A stretch of 35,661 nucleotides of DNA, from positions 1 through 35,661 of IMG/VR virus record IMGVR_UViG_3300044620_001311, one strand, 5' to 3'. The DNA comes from a virus. The position numbers were made by a program, and so were the translations under genes. Under the pieces are notes generated by a model. The model made no database searches. It was not told the origin of the DNA and saw only the letters and a list, made by a program, of their open reading frames with translations. Of this stretch, positions 1 to 8,409 are shown in pieces; position 1 is the first letter of the stretch, and every line of letters begins with the position of its first letter.

Positions 1-61
1 GGGGCCGCCAAACGCGCTGGGGGGCTCTAGCGACAGACCAAAAAACCGCATTTTGTTTTCG

Positions 62-1615
62 ATGAAGCCGCAAATTGAACACGTTCCGACCGAGCACCTG
101 ATACCCTACGCACGCAACAGCCGCACGCATTCCGACGCCCAGGTTGCGCAGATCGCCGCCTCAATTCGGGAGTTCGGATTCACCAATCCCGTTTTGATCG
201 GGCAGGAGAACGACATCATCGCCGGGCACGGGCGAATTCTGGCCGCTCGCAAGCTCAACCTCGAAGAAGTCCCGTGCATCCGCCTCGGGCACCTGAGCGA
301 GACGCAGAAACGCGCCTACGTCATCGCGGACAACAAGCTCGCACTGAATGCCGGGTGGGACGAAGAGCTTTTGCGGGTGGAGCTCAAAGGCCTTGAGGAG
401 GACGGCTTCGACCTCGGTCTTGTCGGGTTCACCGCTGAGGAAATGGAGGAGCTTTTGCGCTGTGAGGGTCCGACCGCGACCAATTCAGCCGACGCGGACG
501 CAGTGCCGGAAGAGCCGCAAAAGCCGGTTTCTACCACGGGCGACGTTTGGCAACTCGGGCCGCATCGCGTGATGTGTGGAGACAGCACGGACGCCGCATC
601 GGTTGCGAAACTGATGGACGGGAAAACCGCCCTACTCATCCACGCCGACCCGCCCTATGGCATGGGCAAAGAAAAGGACGGCGTTCAAAACGACAACCTC
701 AAAGGCGACGCCCTCGACCGCTTCCAGATGGCATGGTGGCGCGTTGCGCGTTCAGTCACAGAGCCGAAAGGCTCCGCTTATATCTGGGGAAACGCTTCAG
801 AGCTTTGGCGCTTGTGGTATTCGGGAGGCCTCGGAAACAGCGAGCGTTTCGAGCTTAGAAACGAGATCGTATGGAACAAAGGAAGCGCGCCCGGCATGGG
901 ATGGGCTGACGGGCTCCAATATCAGACGGCCTCGGAGCGTTGCCTTTTTTTTCAGTTTGGGAACCAATTTTTAGGAAGCATCAACAAAGACGACTTCCCG
1001 GAATCGTGGGAGCCGTTGCTCCGCTCTATGGAAGAGCAGGCGCGCAAAGCCTCCCTGCAGGCCAGCGACGTGAAGCGGCTTTGTGGGTGCGGAATGTTTG
1101 GCCATTGGTTTACCCGCTCTCAATTCACGCTCATTCCCGAAAAACACTACACCGCCTTGGCCAAACACTACCCGCAAGCATTCACTCGCCCGTGGGCCGA
1201 CTTGAAAGCCGACTGGGATTGCGTCAAGGGAGGAGGCCGATCGGTTGTAAATGGGAAATTTTCGGAAACTCGCAGCTTTTTCGACAACACCCACGACGCG
1301 ATGACAGACGTTTGGGAATTTCCCCGCGTTGCGGGGGACGAGCGCCACGGGCACGCCACGCCCAAACCCGTCGCCATGATGGAGCGCGTCATGCGGTCCA
1401 GCCTCCCGGAAGCCGGGCTTGTCTTTGAGCCGTTCGGCGGCAGCGGCTCCACCCTGATGGGCGCGCAAAAGACGGGCCGCGTCTGTTTCTCGATGGAGCT
1501 TTCCCCGGCCTACGTGGACGTCATCGTTTCCCGGTGGCAGACCTTCACCGGCAAGCAGGCCGTCCACGCGGACACCGGCAAAACCTTCGAGGAGATGCGA
1601 GCGGCGCGCCTCTAA
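62..1615 (+). CDS. ParB-like domain fused to a beta-class DNA methyltransferase
   Basis: A 517-residue two-domain protein. Residues about 5-85 look like a ParB/Srx-type nuclease-like domain (IPYARNSRTHS, then a GHGR motif in IIAGHGRILAA). The rest is a DNA methyltransferase with the amino-methylation motif DPPY at 196-199 and the AdoMet-binding FxGxG motif (FEPFGGSGS) near 455-463. Motif IV before motif I marks the beta class, and DPPY rather than SPPY favours N6-adenine methylation. The long spacer between the motifs would hold target recognition. A TTG at 53 is possible, but the ATG at 62 is in frame and preferred. The gene ends 1 bp before the small terminase. ParB-methylase fusions beside terminase genes are common in phages; protection from host restriction is the likely role. 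The specificity cannot be read from the sequence. Confidence 0.88.
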   Translation: MKPQIEHVPTEHLIPYARNSRTHSDAQVAQIAASIREFGFTNPVLIGQENDIIAGHGRILAARKLNLEEVPCIRLGHLSETQKRAYVIADNKLALNAGWDEELLRVELKGLEEDGFDLGLVGFTAEEMEELLRCEGPTATNSADADAVPEEPQKPVSTTGDVWQLGPHRVMCGDSTDAASVAKLMDGKTALLIHADPPYGMGKEKDGVQNDNLKGDALDRFQMAWWRVARSVTEPKGSAYIWGNASELWRLWYSGGLGNSERFELRNEIVWNKGSAPGMGWADGLQYQTASERCLFFQFGNQFLGSINKDDFPESWEPLLRSMEEQARKASLQASDVKRLCGCGMFGHWFTRSQFTLIPEKHYTALAKHYPQAFTRPWADLKADWDCVKGGGRSVVNGKFSETRSFFDNTHDAMTDVWEFPRVAGDERHGHATPKPVAMMERVMRSSLPEAGLVFEPFGGSGSTLMGAQKTGRVCFSMELSPAYVDVIVSRWQTFTGKQAVHADTGKTFEEMRAARL

Positions 1616-1616
1616 T

Positions 1617-2177
1617 ATGGCCAACGAAAACGCATCCCCAACCGTCCCCGTGGGGACACTCGCCAAGCTTTTCAACCTGACGGACATGAGGGTTCAGCAG
1701 CTTGCGAAATTGGGCGTGGTCATCAAGGGAGAGCGCGGACGTTATGACCTGTGGGGGTCTGTGCGCGGTTACGTCCGATATTTGCAGGACCGCGCAGCCG
1801 GGCGCTCCGGGGGCGATGCAGCCGAGGGCGGAAGCTACGAGGCGCACCGGGCGCGCCTCTACGCAGCGCGAGCCGACAAGGCGGAGGAGGAGGCCAAGCT
1901 CATCAAAGGGAAATCGCACGACGCCGAGACCGTCGCGGAGGTCATGAATCAGTTCATGGCGAACATTCGCGCCCGATTGCTTGCGCTCCCGACGCAGGCC
2001 GCGCCGCTTGTCGCAAACAGCGACGACCCGAACAAGTGCAAGGCCATCCTCACCGACGCCATGCACGAGGCGCTTTCCGAGCTGGCGAACTATCCCGCCG
2101 CCGAGATTCACGCCCGACAGCTTCGACGCGAGGTTCCGACCTCCAGCCCGGACGAACTCGAAGAAGACGCGCCATGA
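1617..2177 (+). CDS. Terminase small subunit, Nu1-like
   Basis: This 186-residue protein begins with a winged-helix-like segment (GTLAKLFNLTDMRVQQLAKLG, about residues 12-32), the DNA-recognition fold of lambda gpNu1-type small terminases. A charged helical middle follows (YEAHRARLYAARADKAEEEA), then an acidic tail. Length and layout match the Nu1 family (about 180 residues). It lies just upstream of a lambda gpA-type large subunit, with one small gene between. Its role would be to bind the packaging start site and load the large subunit. The start codon is 1 bp after the methyltransferase stop with no Shine-Dalgarno site, suggesting translational coupling. Its 3' end overlaps the next gene by 4 bp (ATGA). 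Confidence 0.85.
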   Translation: MANENASPTVPVGTLAKLFNLTDMRVQQLAKLGVVIKGERGRYDLWGSVRGYVRYLQDRAAGRSGGDAAEGGSYEAHRARLYAARADKAEEEAKLIKGKSHDAETVAEVMNQFMANIRARLLALPTQAAPLVANSDDPNKCKAILTDAMHEALSELANYPAAEIHARQLRREVPTSSPDELEEDAP

Positions 2178-2449
2178 CCGAGCCTTCTGCTGCGTGGGTG
2201 GACCTTCAAAAGATTACCCGCCACGAGTATCTCCCAACAAACAGCGTGGGTCGGCTGTATTGTTGGCCGTGCTGGGATCGGCTTGAGAATGGGGAGCCGG
2301 AGTTGCACCAAAGCGGGCGCCCGGAAACGTGCGACCATTGCGGGCAAACAATCACACCCAACGCGGGGCATTGGTGGGAGCTTGAGCTTCCAGCAAACGA
2401 GCCGTGGTGGAAACGAGAGCCGCAAGCCTGCTTTGTAAAAGCGCCATGA
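2174..2449 (+). CDS. Small zinc-ribbon-like protein between the terminase subunits
   Basis: A 91-residue protein with four cysteines spaced C-x2-C-x19-C-x2-C (C30, C33, C53, C56), which reads as a treble-clef or zinc-ribbon zinc site. It is rich in tryptophan (WPCW, HWWELEL, EPWWKRE). It overlaps the small terminase by 4 bp and the large terminase by 4 bp, both as ATGA, so the three are one translation unit. I do not recognise a named family. Placement suggests an accessory to packaging; a nucleic-acid-binding regulator is also possible. The spacing does not match the P2 Ogr/Delta activator pattern. The alternative, that it is a chance frame, is unlikely because both junctions are precise overlaps and the cysteines are well ordered. 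Confidence 0.72.
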   Translation: MTEPSAAWVDLQKITRHEYLPTNSVGRLYCWPCWDRLENGEPELHQSGRPETCDHCGQTITPNAGHWWELELPANEPWWKREPQACFVKAP

Positions 2450-4389
2450 CCGAGCAAACGCTGGCCGTCTGGGAGCTGGCGGCTTGCGTGGCGAAAACGC
2501 TCGCCCCTCCTCCCAAGTGGACCGTCTCGCAGTGGGCGGACCACCGACGCCGCCTTTCCGGCGAGGCATCCGCCGAGCAAGGGCAGTGGCGAACGAGCCG
2601 GGCCGAATACCAGCGCGGAATCATGGACGCCATTTGCGATCCCGCGCTTGAAATGACCGTGGTCATGTCATCCGCCCAGGTGGGCAAATCCGAGATGCTC
2701 CTGAACGCGATCGGCTATTTCGTCGATTTCGACGCCTCGCCCATTCTCGTGCTCCAGCCTAACCTCGAAATGGCGGAAACGTTCAGCAAAGACCGCATCG
2801 CCCCGATGCTCCGCGACTCTCCCACGCTCCGGGGCCGCGTCCGAGATCCTCGCGCACGCGACGCAGGCAACACGACGCTCCACAAGCGTTTCCCGGGCGG
2901 ACACGTCACCCTTGCGGGCGCAAACGCCCCGGCCTCCCTGGCATCGCGCCCCATTCGCGTTCTCCTAATGGACGAGGTGGACCGCTACCCGGCCAGCGCC
3001 GGGACCGAGGGCGACCCGATGCGGCTTGCCATGAAGCGGACCAATAACTTTTGGAACCGGCGCGTCATGGCCGTTTCAACCCCGACGGTCAAAGGCTTCT
3101 CCAGGATCGAGAACGAATGGAGCCGATCCGATCGGCGCTTTTTCTTCATCCCGTGCCCGCATTGCGGATCCGAACACGTCTTGAAGTGGGGGAATGTCGT
3201 TTGGCCGGAGGGCAAGCCGGACGAGGCCGCGATGAAGTGCCCCGAGTGCAACCTCACATTCAGCACCGCGCAGAAAAACGCCGCCGTTTCCCGTGGCGTT
3301 TGGAAAGCGACCGCCCCTTTTTCGGGCGTTGCGGGCTTCCACATTTGGGAAGCTTACTCCCCGTGGCGCACCCTGGCCGAGATCGTCCGCGACTTCCTCG
3401 CCAGCAAAGACGACCCCTCCACGCTCCAGGTTTGGGTCAACACCTGCCTCGGGGAAACTTGGGAGGAAGCCGGGGACGCAGTGCAGGAGCACGACTTGAT
3501 TTCACGCTGCGAGGTTTTCCCCGCCGACGCCGACATTCCGCAGCGCGGCCTTGTGCTCACCGCTGGCATTGACACGCAGCCCGACCGTTTGGAGGTGGAA
3601 GTGGTGGCGTGGGCAGGCGGGGAGGAGAGTTGGTCGATTGATTACCGCGTTATTTTCGGAGATCCCGACATTCCCGAGGGCGCAGCGGGCAGCCCGTGGA
3701 ACGATTTGACCGACTACTTGAGAAAGCCGTGGCGACACGAAAGCGGCGGGCAACTCGTTATTGAGGCCGCGTGCATCGACTCGGGCGGACACAACACGCA
3801 AGCCGTTTACCAATACGCAAAAAGGCACCGCGGAGCCCGCGTGTTTGCAGTAAAAGGGAAGGGCGGGCCGGGCGTTCCAATCGTGGGCAACCCCTCCCGA
3901 CGCCGCGCAGGGGCCAAGACCAAGCGCCCCGTGGACGTTTATATCGTGGGCGTGGATCAGGCCAAAAGCGTCATCATGAAGCGCCTCAAGCTGACGGCCC
4001 CCGGCCCCGGCTACTGTCATTTTCCGATGGGCAGGGCCACGGACTATTTCAAGCAGCTCACCGCTGAAAAGATGCTGACCAAGTTCGTGAAGGGTTTCCC
4101 GCGCCGCGAGTGGGTCAAGGCCTCCGGCCAGCGCAACGAGGCGCTCGACTGCCGCGTGTACGCATTCGCCGCTTTGGTTCTTCGCGCTCCGCAGTTCGAC
4201 AAAATCGCCTTCCGCGTGCAACAGCGCGCACAAGCCGCCCGCGCAAACCCGGAACCGCCAGCGCCACCGCAGCAGCCTCAGGAGGACGCGAGCAAACGCG
4301 CACAAGACGACCCGAAGCCCGCATTGTCAAATGATCGGAAACCGCCGCCCAGAAAACGGGCGCGCATTCCTTTCATCTCTCAATGGTAA
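2446..4389 (+). CDS. Terminase large subunit, lambda gpA family
   Basis: A 647-residue ATP-driven packaging motor and nuclease. The ATPase has a Walker A (SSAQVGKSE, K81) and a Walker B (VLLMDEVDRY, D176/E177). A zinc-ribbon-like CPHCG...CPEC pair follows (DNA about 3160-3250), as in many gpA homologues. The C-terminal half carries the nuclease with acidic patches (TAGIDTQPDRLEVE, EAACIDSGGHNT). The start is taken at the ATG of the 4-bp overlap with the zinc-ribbon gene, not the in-frame GTG at 2404. The tail is basic and proline-rich and includes SKRAQDDPKP. That peptide is encoded by the first copy of the repeated late-promoter element. The last 7 bp overlap the next gene. Confidence 0.95.
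   Translation: MTEQTLAVWELAACVAKTLAPPPKWTVSQWADHRRRLSGEASAEQGQWRTSRAEYQRGIMDAICDPALEMTVVMSSAQVGKSEMLLNAIGYFVDFDASPILVLQPNLEMAETFSKDRIAPMLRDSPTLRGRVRDPRARDAGNTTLHKRFPGGHVTLAGANAPASLASRPIRVLLMDEVDRYPASAGTEGDPMRLAMKRTNNFWNRRVMAVSTPTVKGFSRIENEWSRSDRRFFFIPCPHCGSEHVLKWGNVVWPEGKPDEAAMKCPECNLTFSTAQKNAAVSRGVWKATAPFSGVAGFHIWEAYSPWRTLAEIVRDFLASKDDPSTLQVWVNTCLGETWEEAGDAVQEHDLISRCEVFPADADIPQRGLVLTAGIDTQPDRLEVEVVAWAGGEESWSIDYRVIFGDPDIPEGAAGSPWNDLTDYLRKPWRHESGGQLVIEAACIDSGGHNTQAVYQYAKRHRGARVFAVKGKGGPGVPIVGNPSRRRAGAKTKRPVDVYIVGVDQAKSVIMKRLKLTAPGPGYCHFPMGRATDYFKQLTAEKMLTKFVKGFPRREWVKASGQRNEALDCRVYAFAALVLRAPQFDKIAFRVQQRAQAARANPEPPAPPQQPQEDASKRAQDDPKPALSNDRKPPPRKRARIPFISQW
4290..4332 (+). promoter_or_regulatory. 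Late promoter element, copy 1 (upstream of connector and portal)
   Basis: Exact copy of GRGCAAACGCGCACAAGAC at 4290-4308 (R = A), followed after 18 bp by TCAAAT (4327-4332), a weak -10-like hexamer. It lies inside the 3' end of the large terminase gene. This is the one copy whose start codon is not at the predicted +1: the next gene starts at 4383, giving a leader of about 44 nt. The promoter role is inferred from the shared architecture of five copies. Confidence 0.6.
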
Positions 4390-4883
4390 CGATCAGCGCG
4401 GGCGAAACTCTCCAACTCACACAGGCCGCAGCGCCCGGTGCCGTTGTCACGTTCCTCTTTGCCGGGCCGTCTTCGCAGACGGTCGCGGCGACCGAGGGCG
4501 CATCCGGGGAGTTCTCAATCGCAGCCAACACCACCGCTTGGGCCGCCGGGGAATACCGCTTTGAAGTCCGCGAAGTGCTCGCGGGCCTTACCTCCATCGT
4601 GGCGCGCCAGCGCCTTCGCGTGCTCCCGTCCGCGTCCAGCATCGCCCCGGGCACGGACGTTCGGAGCGATGCCGCGAAAGCCGTGGCCAACATTACCGCC
4701 ATGCTTTCCGGGAGTGCCACGCTTGAAGCGCGCCGCTACCGCATCAACAACCGCGAGCTTGAGCGTTACACCATAAAGGAGCTTCAGGACCTCCTTGCTT
4801 TCTGGCGTCGAGAACTCGCTCGAGAGGACCGCGTGGGGGCCGGAATCAACGGCCTAGGGCCTCGCATCGCCGTGAGCGTTTAA
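4383..4883 (+). CDS. Head-tail connector candidate: beta-rich domain plus gpW-like tail
   Basis: A 166-residue protein in the place where lambda encodes gpW, between large terminase and portal. Residues 1-80 are a beta-rich Ig-like segment (ISAGETLQLTQ...FLFAGPSSQTV...GEYRFEVREV). Residues about 95-155 resemble the gpW/head-completion fold: an alpha segment (AKAVANITAMLSG), a basic beta hairpin (ARRYRINNRELERYTI) and a final helix (KELQDLLAFWRREL). gpW itself is about 68 residues, so this would be a gpW-like module with an added N-terminal domain. The start overlaps the terminase stop by 7 bp, and no in-frame start exists upstream before a stop at 4332. The assignment rests on order and secondary structure, not on strong sequence identity. 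Confidence 0.6.
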   Translation: MVTISAGETLQLTQAAAPGAVVTFLFAGPSSQTVAATEGASGEFSIAANTTAWAAGEYRFEVREVLAGLTSIVARQRLRVLPSASSIAPGTDVRSDAAKAVANITAMLSGSATLEARRYRINNRELERYTIKELQDLLAFWRRELAREDRVGAGINGLGPRIAVSV

Positions 4884-4887
4884 CATC

Positions 4888-6360
4888 ATGGGCCTCTTCG
4901 ACTTCCTCCGCAGCGCGCCCAAAAAAGCGCAACGCCACGCGCCTTCCGTTCAGATCCGCAGCATTGCGCAGGCCGCGCAAACGGGCCGCTTGGAAAGCTC
5001 TTGGGGCGTCACCCCGACCACGGCGGACGCTCAGATTTACCAGGAGTGGACGGCCTACGTTGCTCGCTCGCGCAAGGCCGCTGAGGACTACGACCACTTT
5101 CGCAAATTCGCGCAGCTCGTCAGAGACAACGTAGCAGGCCCCAGCGGCTTCTCCCTCGCCGCGCAGATCCGCGACCCGGGCGGCACGATGGACGTTTTAG
5201 CAAGCAGCGCCATCGAAGCCGCATTTGAGCAGTTCAGCCAGAAAGGCAACTTTGACGCCAGCGGCACGCTTTCGCGCTCCGACGCCGAGCGCCTTGCCAT
5301 TTCAACGTGGGCGACCGACGGCGAGGTCTTGGCCGTGGCAAAATACGGCCCGCAATACGCGCACGGCATCGCTTTTCAGTTCATTGACCCGGTTCGCCTC
5401 GATCCCACGCACTACGAGAAGACCCCGAGCGGAACGATGATCCGCCACGGGATCGAGATGGACGAGGACAACCGCCCGCTCGCCTATTATTTCCGCGACT
5501 ACGACGAGCGCCAAGTCGGCTACGTTTCGCATTCCGGGATCAAATACGTCCGCGTACCCGCAAAGGATGTCATTCATTGGTTTCTTCCCGAGAAAGTCGG
5601 GCAGAAGCGCGGCCTCCCACCGGGGCGAACAGCTCTGTGGCGCATGCGAATGCTCTCGGGCTTCGAGGACGCCGCCGTCACAAACGCCCGAATCGGAGCC
5701 GCGAAAATGGGCTTCTTTAAAAACCCGGACGCCTCCGAGGAGGAGGACCCGCTCAACATGGACGCAGAGCCGGGCGTCTTCGAGGACATCGGGAACCGCG
5801 ATTTCGTAGACTGGACGCCCCAATTCCCAGAGCAGACGATCGAGCCTTTCATCAAGAGCATGGTCCGCAGCTTGGGGGCCGGTCTGAACGTGTCCTACCA
5901 CAACCTCGCCAACGACCTGACAAGCGTCAATTTCTCCAGCATCCGCCAAGGCGCGCTGGACGAGCGCGAAGTGTGGAAGGGCTTGCAAACGTCATTTTGC
6001 AAGGGCGTTGTGGTTCCGATGTTCGAACGCTGGCTTGAGGTGGCGCTCCTCCGCCAGATCATCACGATCAACGGGAAGCCGCTCCGCTTCGAGCGCCTCG
6101 AAAAATACAAGGCCGTATCATTCACCGGAAGGCGCTGGCCTTGGATCGACCCCGCCAGCGAGCAAAGCGCCAACGAGCGCGCAGTTTCGCAGGGATTCAA
6201 GAGCCGTTCCGAGGTCATCCGCGAAACCTCCAACCGAGATCCCGAGGACGTGTGGGACGAGATCGAGCGCGAAAACCGCGAGCTTCAAAAGCGCGGCATT
6301 GTCCCGCTTGTGCCCGCAGGCTCCGCCCCTCCAGCGCCCGCGCCCGCTCCCGAGCCGTGA
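4888..6360 (+). CDS. Portal protein, lambda gpB family
   Basis: A 490-residue protein forming the dodecameric DNA gateway at the head vertex. Family hallmarks are an N-terminal SRKAAEDYDHFRKF segment, the FQFIDPVRLDP core, VIHWFLPEKVGQKRGLPPG, and the helical stretch GAGLNVSYHNLANDLTSVNFSS typical of lambda-type portals. Length is in the usual 480-550 range. The C-terminus is a proline/alanine tail (PAGSAPPAPAPAPEP) of low complexity. The start is 4 bp after the upstream stop with no clear Shine-Dalgarno site. Directly after the stop is promoter copy 2, so the capsid gene is probably transcribed independently as well. Confidence 0.93.
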   Translation: MGLFDFLRSAPKKAQRHAPSVQIRSIAQAAQTGRLESSWGVTPTTADAQIYQEWTAYVARSRKAAEDYDHFRKFAQLVRDNVAGPSGFSLAAQIRDPGGTMDVLASSAIEAAFEQFSQKGNFDASGTLSRSDAERLAISTWATDGEVLAVAKYGPQYAHGIAFQFIDPVRLDPTHYEKTPSGTMIRHGIEMDEDNRPLAYYFRDYDERQVGYVSHSGIKYVRVPAKDVIHWFLPEKVGQKRGLPPGRTALWRMRMLSGFEDAAVTNARIGAAKMGFFKNPDASEEEDPLNMDAEPGVFEDIGNRDFVDWTPQFPEQTIEPFIKSMVRSLGAGLNVSYHNLANDLTSVNFSSIRQGALDEREVWKGLQTSFCKGVVVPMFERWLEVALLRQIITINGKPLRFERLEKYKAVSFTGRRWPWIDPASEQSANERAVSQGFKSRSEVIRETSNRDPEDVWDEIERENRELQKRGIVPLVPAGSAPPAPAPAPEP

Positions 6361-6361
6361 C

Positions 6362-6404
6362 GAGCAAACGCGCACAAGACCGGCCGAGCGCAGGCGCATA
6401 AATT
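6362..6404 (+). promoter_or_regulatory. Late promoter element, copy 2 (upstream of protease-capsid)
   Basis: GRGCAAACGCGCACAAGAC at 6362-6380 (R = A), 18 bp, then TAAATT (6399-6404), then 7 bp to the ATG at 6412. With the usual 6-7 bp from -10 to +1, transcription would begin at or one base before the start codon, so the mRNA would have no leader. It starts 2 bp after the portal stop codon. Confidence 0.72.
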
Positions 6405-6411
6405 CGCCGCA

Positions 6412-8340
6412 ATGTCAGTCCTCAACAAATTCCTCGCGGAACCCATGCGGCGCGTTCTCAGCGTTGCAAGCGTGGACGCCGCAGCGCGAACCGTTGAACT
6501 TGCGTTCTCCTCTGACGTTGAGTTGGAACGCTGGCCCGGAGTCGCAGAAAAACTTTCCCACGCCCCGGGCGCTTGCGACCTCTCGCGCCTCAACGACCGG
6601 GCGAACCTCCTTTTCAACCACGACCCGGACGCAGTGCTGGGCGTGGTCGAATCCGCCAGAATCGACGCCGATGGATTTGGCCGAGCCGTGGTGCGGTTTG
6701 GAAAATCCGAAGACGCCGAGGAGGCATGGCAAGACGTACAAGACGGAATCCTGACGAAGGTTTCCGTCGGCTATCGCATCACCGAGGTGAAGCTCTTGCA
6801 GGAAAGCGAGAACGGCCCCGACGTGTACGAAGTCCGCAACTGGCAACCCTACGAGATCAGCCTCGTGACAATCCCCGCCGACCCCAGCGTCGGCATTGGC
6901 CGCAGCGCCGAGCCCGTCGAGGCCCCGGCAAAGAAACCATTCAATAGAAAAAACCTTATGAACCGTGAGCAATTGATTGCGCTCCTCCAAAAGCGCGGAA
7001 TTACCATCCCTGAAAACGCAAGTGACGCCGATTTGGTGAAGCTTGTGTCAGAAAACGAAGCGAGCCGCGTAAGCGTGGAAGCCGAGCGCAGCGCCGGACG
7101 CCAAGCCGAACAGGACCGCGTGAAGTCGATCCTTGCCGCTGGCAAGCAATACGGCATGAACGACGCCGCATTGCGCGCCATCGAAGAGGGCCGCTCGATC
7201 GACCAAGCCCGCGAGCTTTTCCTTGAGGAAATGAACAAGCGGAACAGCCGCGTTGCTGACGGTGCGAAACCTATCGGCCTCAGCGAGAAAGAAGCCCGAA
7301 GCTTCTCTTTTGTGCGCCTCCTCCGCGCACTCACCGAGCCAACCGACCGTGGCGCGCAAAACGCCGCCGCTTTCGAGCTGGACGCTTGCACCGCCGCAGC
7401 CGAGCGCGTGAATCATCGGGAGATCAAAGGGACGATGATCCCGAGCGACGTTCTTCTCCAGCCGCTCATGGGCCAGCGCGGAACCAATACCATTTCCATT
7501 GCGTCCGGCGCAGGCTACACCGGCACCGCTGGCAACACCGTTCAGACCACGCTCCTTGCGTCTAGCTTCATCGACCTCCTGAGGAATCGCACTGTGCTCA
7601 TGCAGCTGGGAACCGAGCTGGGAGGGCTTGTCGGCAACTTCGACATTCCGCGCCAGACCACCGGGACCAAGGGTTATTGGGTAGGGGAAGACGTAAACGT
7701 CCAGAAAGAAGACATCGACTTCGGCCTCTTGCAGCTTCGCCCGAAAACCGTCGGCTCCGTCTCCGAAATCACGCGCCGCACGATGATGCAGTCCAGCCTC
7801 TCCGTTGAGGCGCTTGTCCGCGCAGACCTTGCGCGAGGACTTTCGCAGACCATCGACCTTGCCGGTTTCTATGGCGACGGCACCGGGGCCGCGCCCGTCG
7901 GCATCCGCAACACTCCGGGCGTCAACACCGTGACCTTTGCCACCGCAGCCAAGCCGACCTTTGCCGAGCTGGTGCAGATGGAAACCGAGATTGCCCTCGA
8001 TAACGCCGATGTCGCCGCGATGGCCTACGTTGCAAACGCCGGATTCCGTGGGCACGCAAAAACCTCGCGCCGCCTCAGCACGAGCACGGATTCTATGGCC
8101 CTCTGGGAACCCGGCGGCACCGTCAACGGTTACCGCACCGAGATCACCAACCAGGTCGCAAACGGCCACGTTTTCTTCGGAAACTTTGCCGACTTCATGC
8201 TGGCGATTTGGGGCGGCGTTGAATTGACCGTCAACCCCTACTCGGGCGCGCGCTCCGGGCGCGTGGAAGTTGTGGCCATGCAAGACGTTGACTTCGGCGT
8301 CCGCCGCGCAGCGTCCTTCTGCTTCGGAAACGTAGCTTAA
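6412..8340 (+). CDS. HK97-type prohead protease fused to major capsid protein
   Basis: A 642-residue fusion. Residues 1-165 match the U35 prohead protease family: H70 in LLFNHDPDAVLG and S118 in LTKVSVGYRI are the expected catalytic residues, and YEISLVTIPADP is the conserved closing strand. Residues about 184-300 are charged and helical and fit the scaffolding delta domain. Residues about 335-642 are an HK97-fold capsid (GTNTISIASGAGYTG..., DLARGLSQTIDLAGFYGDGTG, IWGGVELTVNPYSGARSGRVEV). In most phages protease and capsid are separate genes. An internal ATG at 6958 (M183, MNREQLIALL) follows a conspicuously A-rich stretch and could give free capsid protein. The alternative is self-cleavage. 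Copy 2 of the late promoter sits directly upstream. Confidence 0.9.
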   Translation: MSVLNKFLAEPMRRVLSVASVDAAARTVELAFSSDVELERWPGVAEKLSHAPGACDLSRLNDRANLLFNHDPDAVLGVVESARIDADGFGRAVVRFGKSEDAEEAWQDVQDGILTKVSVGYRITEVKLLQESENGPDVYEVRNWQPYEISLVTIPADPSVGIGRSAEPVEAPAKKPFNRKNLMNREQLIALLQKRGITIPENASDADLVKLVSENEASRVSVEAERSAGRQAEQDRVKSILAAGKQYGMNDAALRAIEEGRSIDQARELFLEEMNKRNSRVADGAKPIGLSEKEARSFSFVRLLRALTEPTDRGAQNAAAFELDACTAAAERVNHREIKGTMIPSDVLLQPLMGQRGTNTISIASGAGYTGTAGNTVQTTLLASSFIDLLRNRTVLMQLGTELGGLVGNFDIPRQTTGTKGYWVGEDVNVQKEDIDFGLLQLRPKTVGSVSEITRRTMMQSSLSVEALVRADLARGLSQTIDLAGFYGDGTGAAPVGIRNTPGVNTVTFATAAKPTFAELVQMETEIALDNADVAAMAYVANAGFRGHAKTSRRLSTSTDSMALWEPGGTVNGYRTEITNQVANGHVFFGNFADFMLAIWGGVELTVNPYSGARSGRVEVVAMQDVDFGVRRAASFCFGNVA

Positions 8341-8353
8341 GCGAGTTCATCAC

Positions 8354-8382
8354 CGCCGCCCCGGCTCACACCCAGGGCGGCG
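8354..8382 (+). terminator. GC-rich hairpin after the capsid gene
   Basis: A perfect 8-bp inverted repeat, CGCCGCCC (8354-8361) and GGGCGGCG (8375-8382), with a 13-nt loop, lies in the 69-bp gap after the capsid stop. No U-run follows, so it may be a leaky terminator or an RNA processing/stability hairpin lowering expression of the genes downstream of capsid. Confidence 0.45.
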
Positions 8383-8409
8383 ACATGAGCCCGCAACGCA
8401 TCACACATC

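Noticed and set aside
9-17. A sixth late-promoter copy at the window start (CAAACGCGC)
   Set aside because: Only 9 bp match, the CACAAGAC part is absent, and no -10-like box lies at the expected distance; the true start may have a diverged copy, but this is not supported.
2203-2340. Zinc-ribbon mini-protein as a P2 Ogr/Delta-type activator
   Set aside because: Ogr proteins use C-x2-C-x22-C-x4-C and other conserved residues; spacing here is C-x2-C-x19-C-x2-C and the gene is not in the regulatory region. A role in late control remains open but not as an Ogr homologue.
7048-8283. 411-residue leftward open frame opposite the capsid
   Set aside because: Shadow of the capsid codon pattern; no motif and no start signal.
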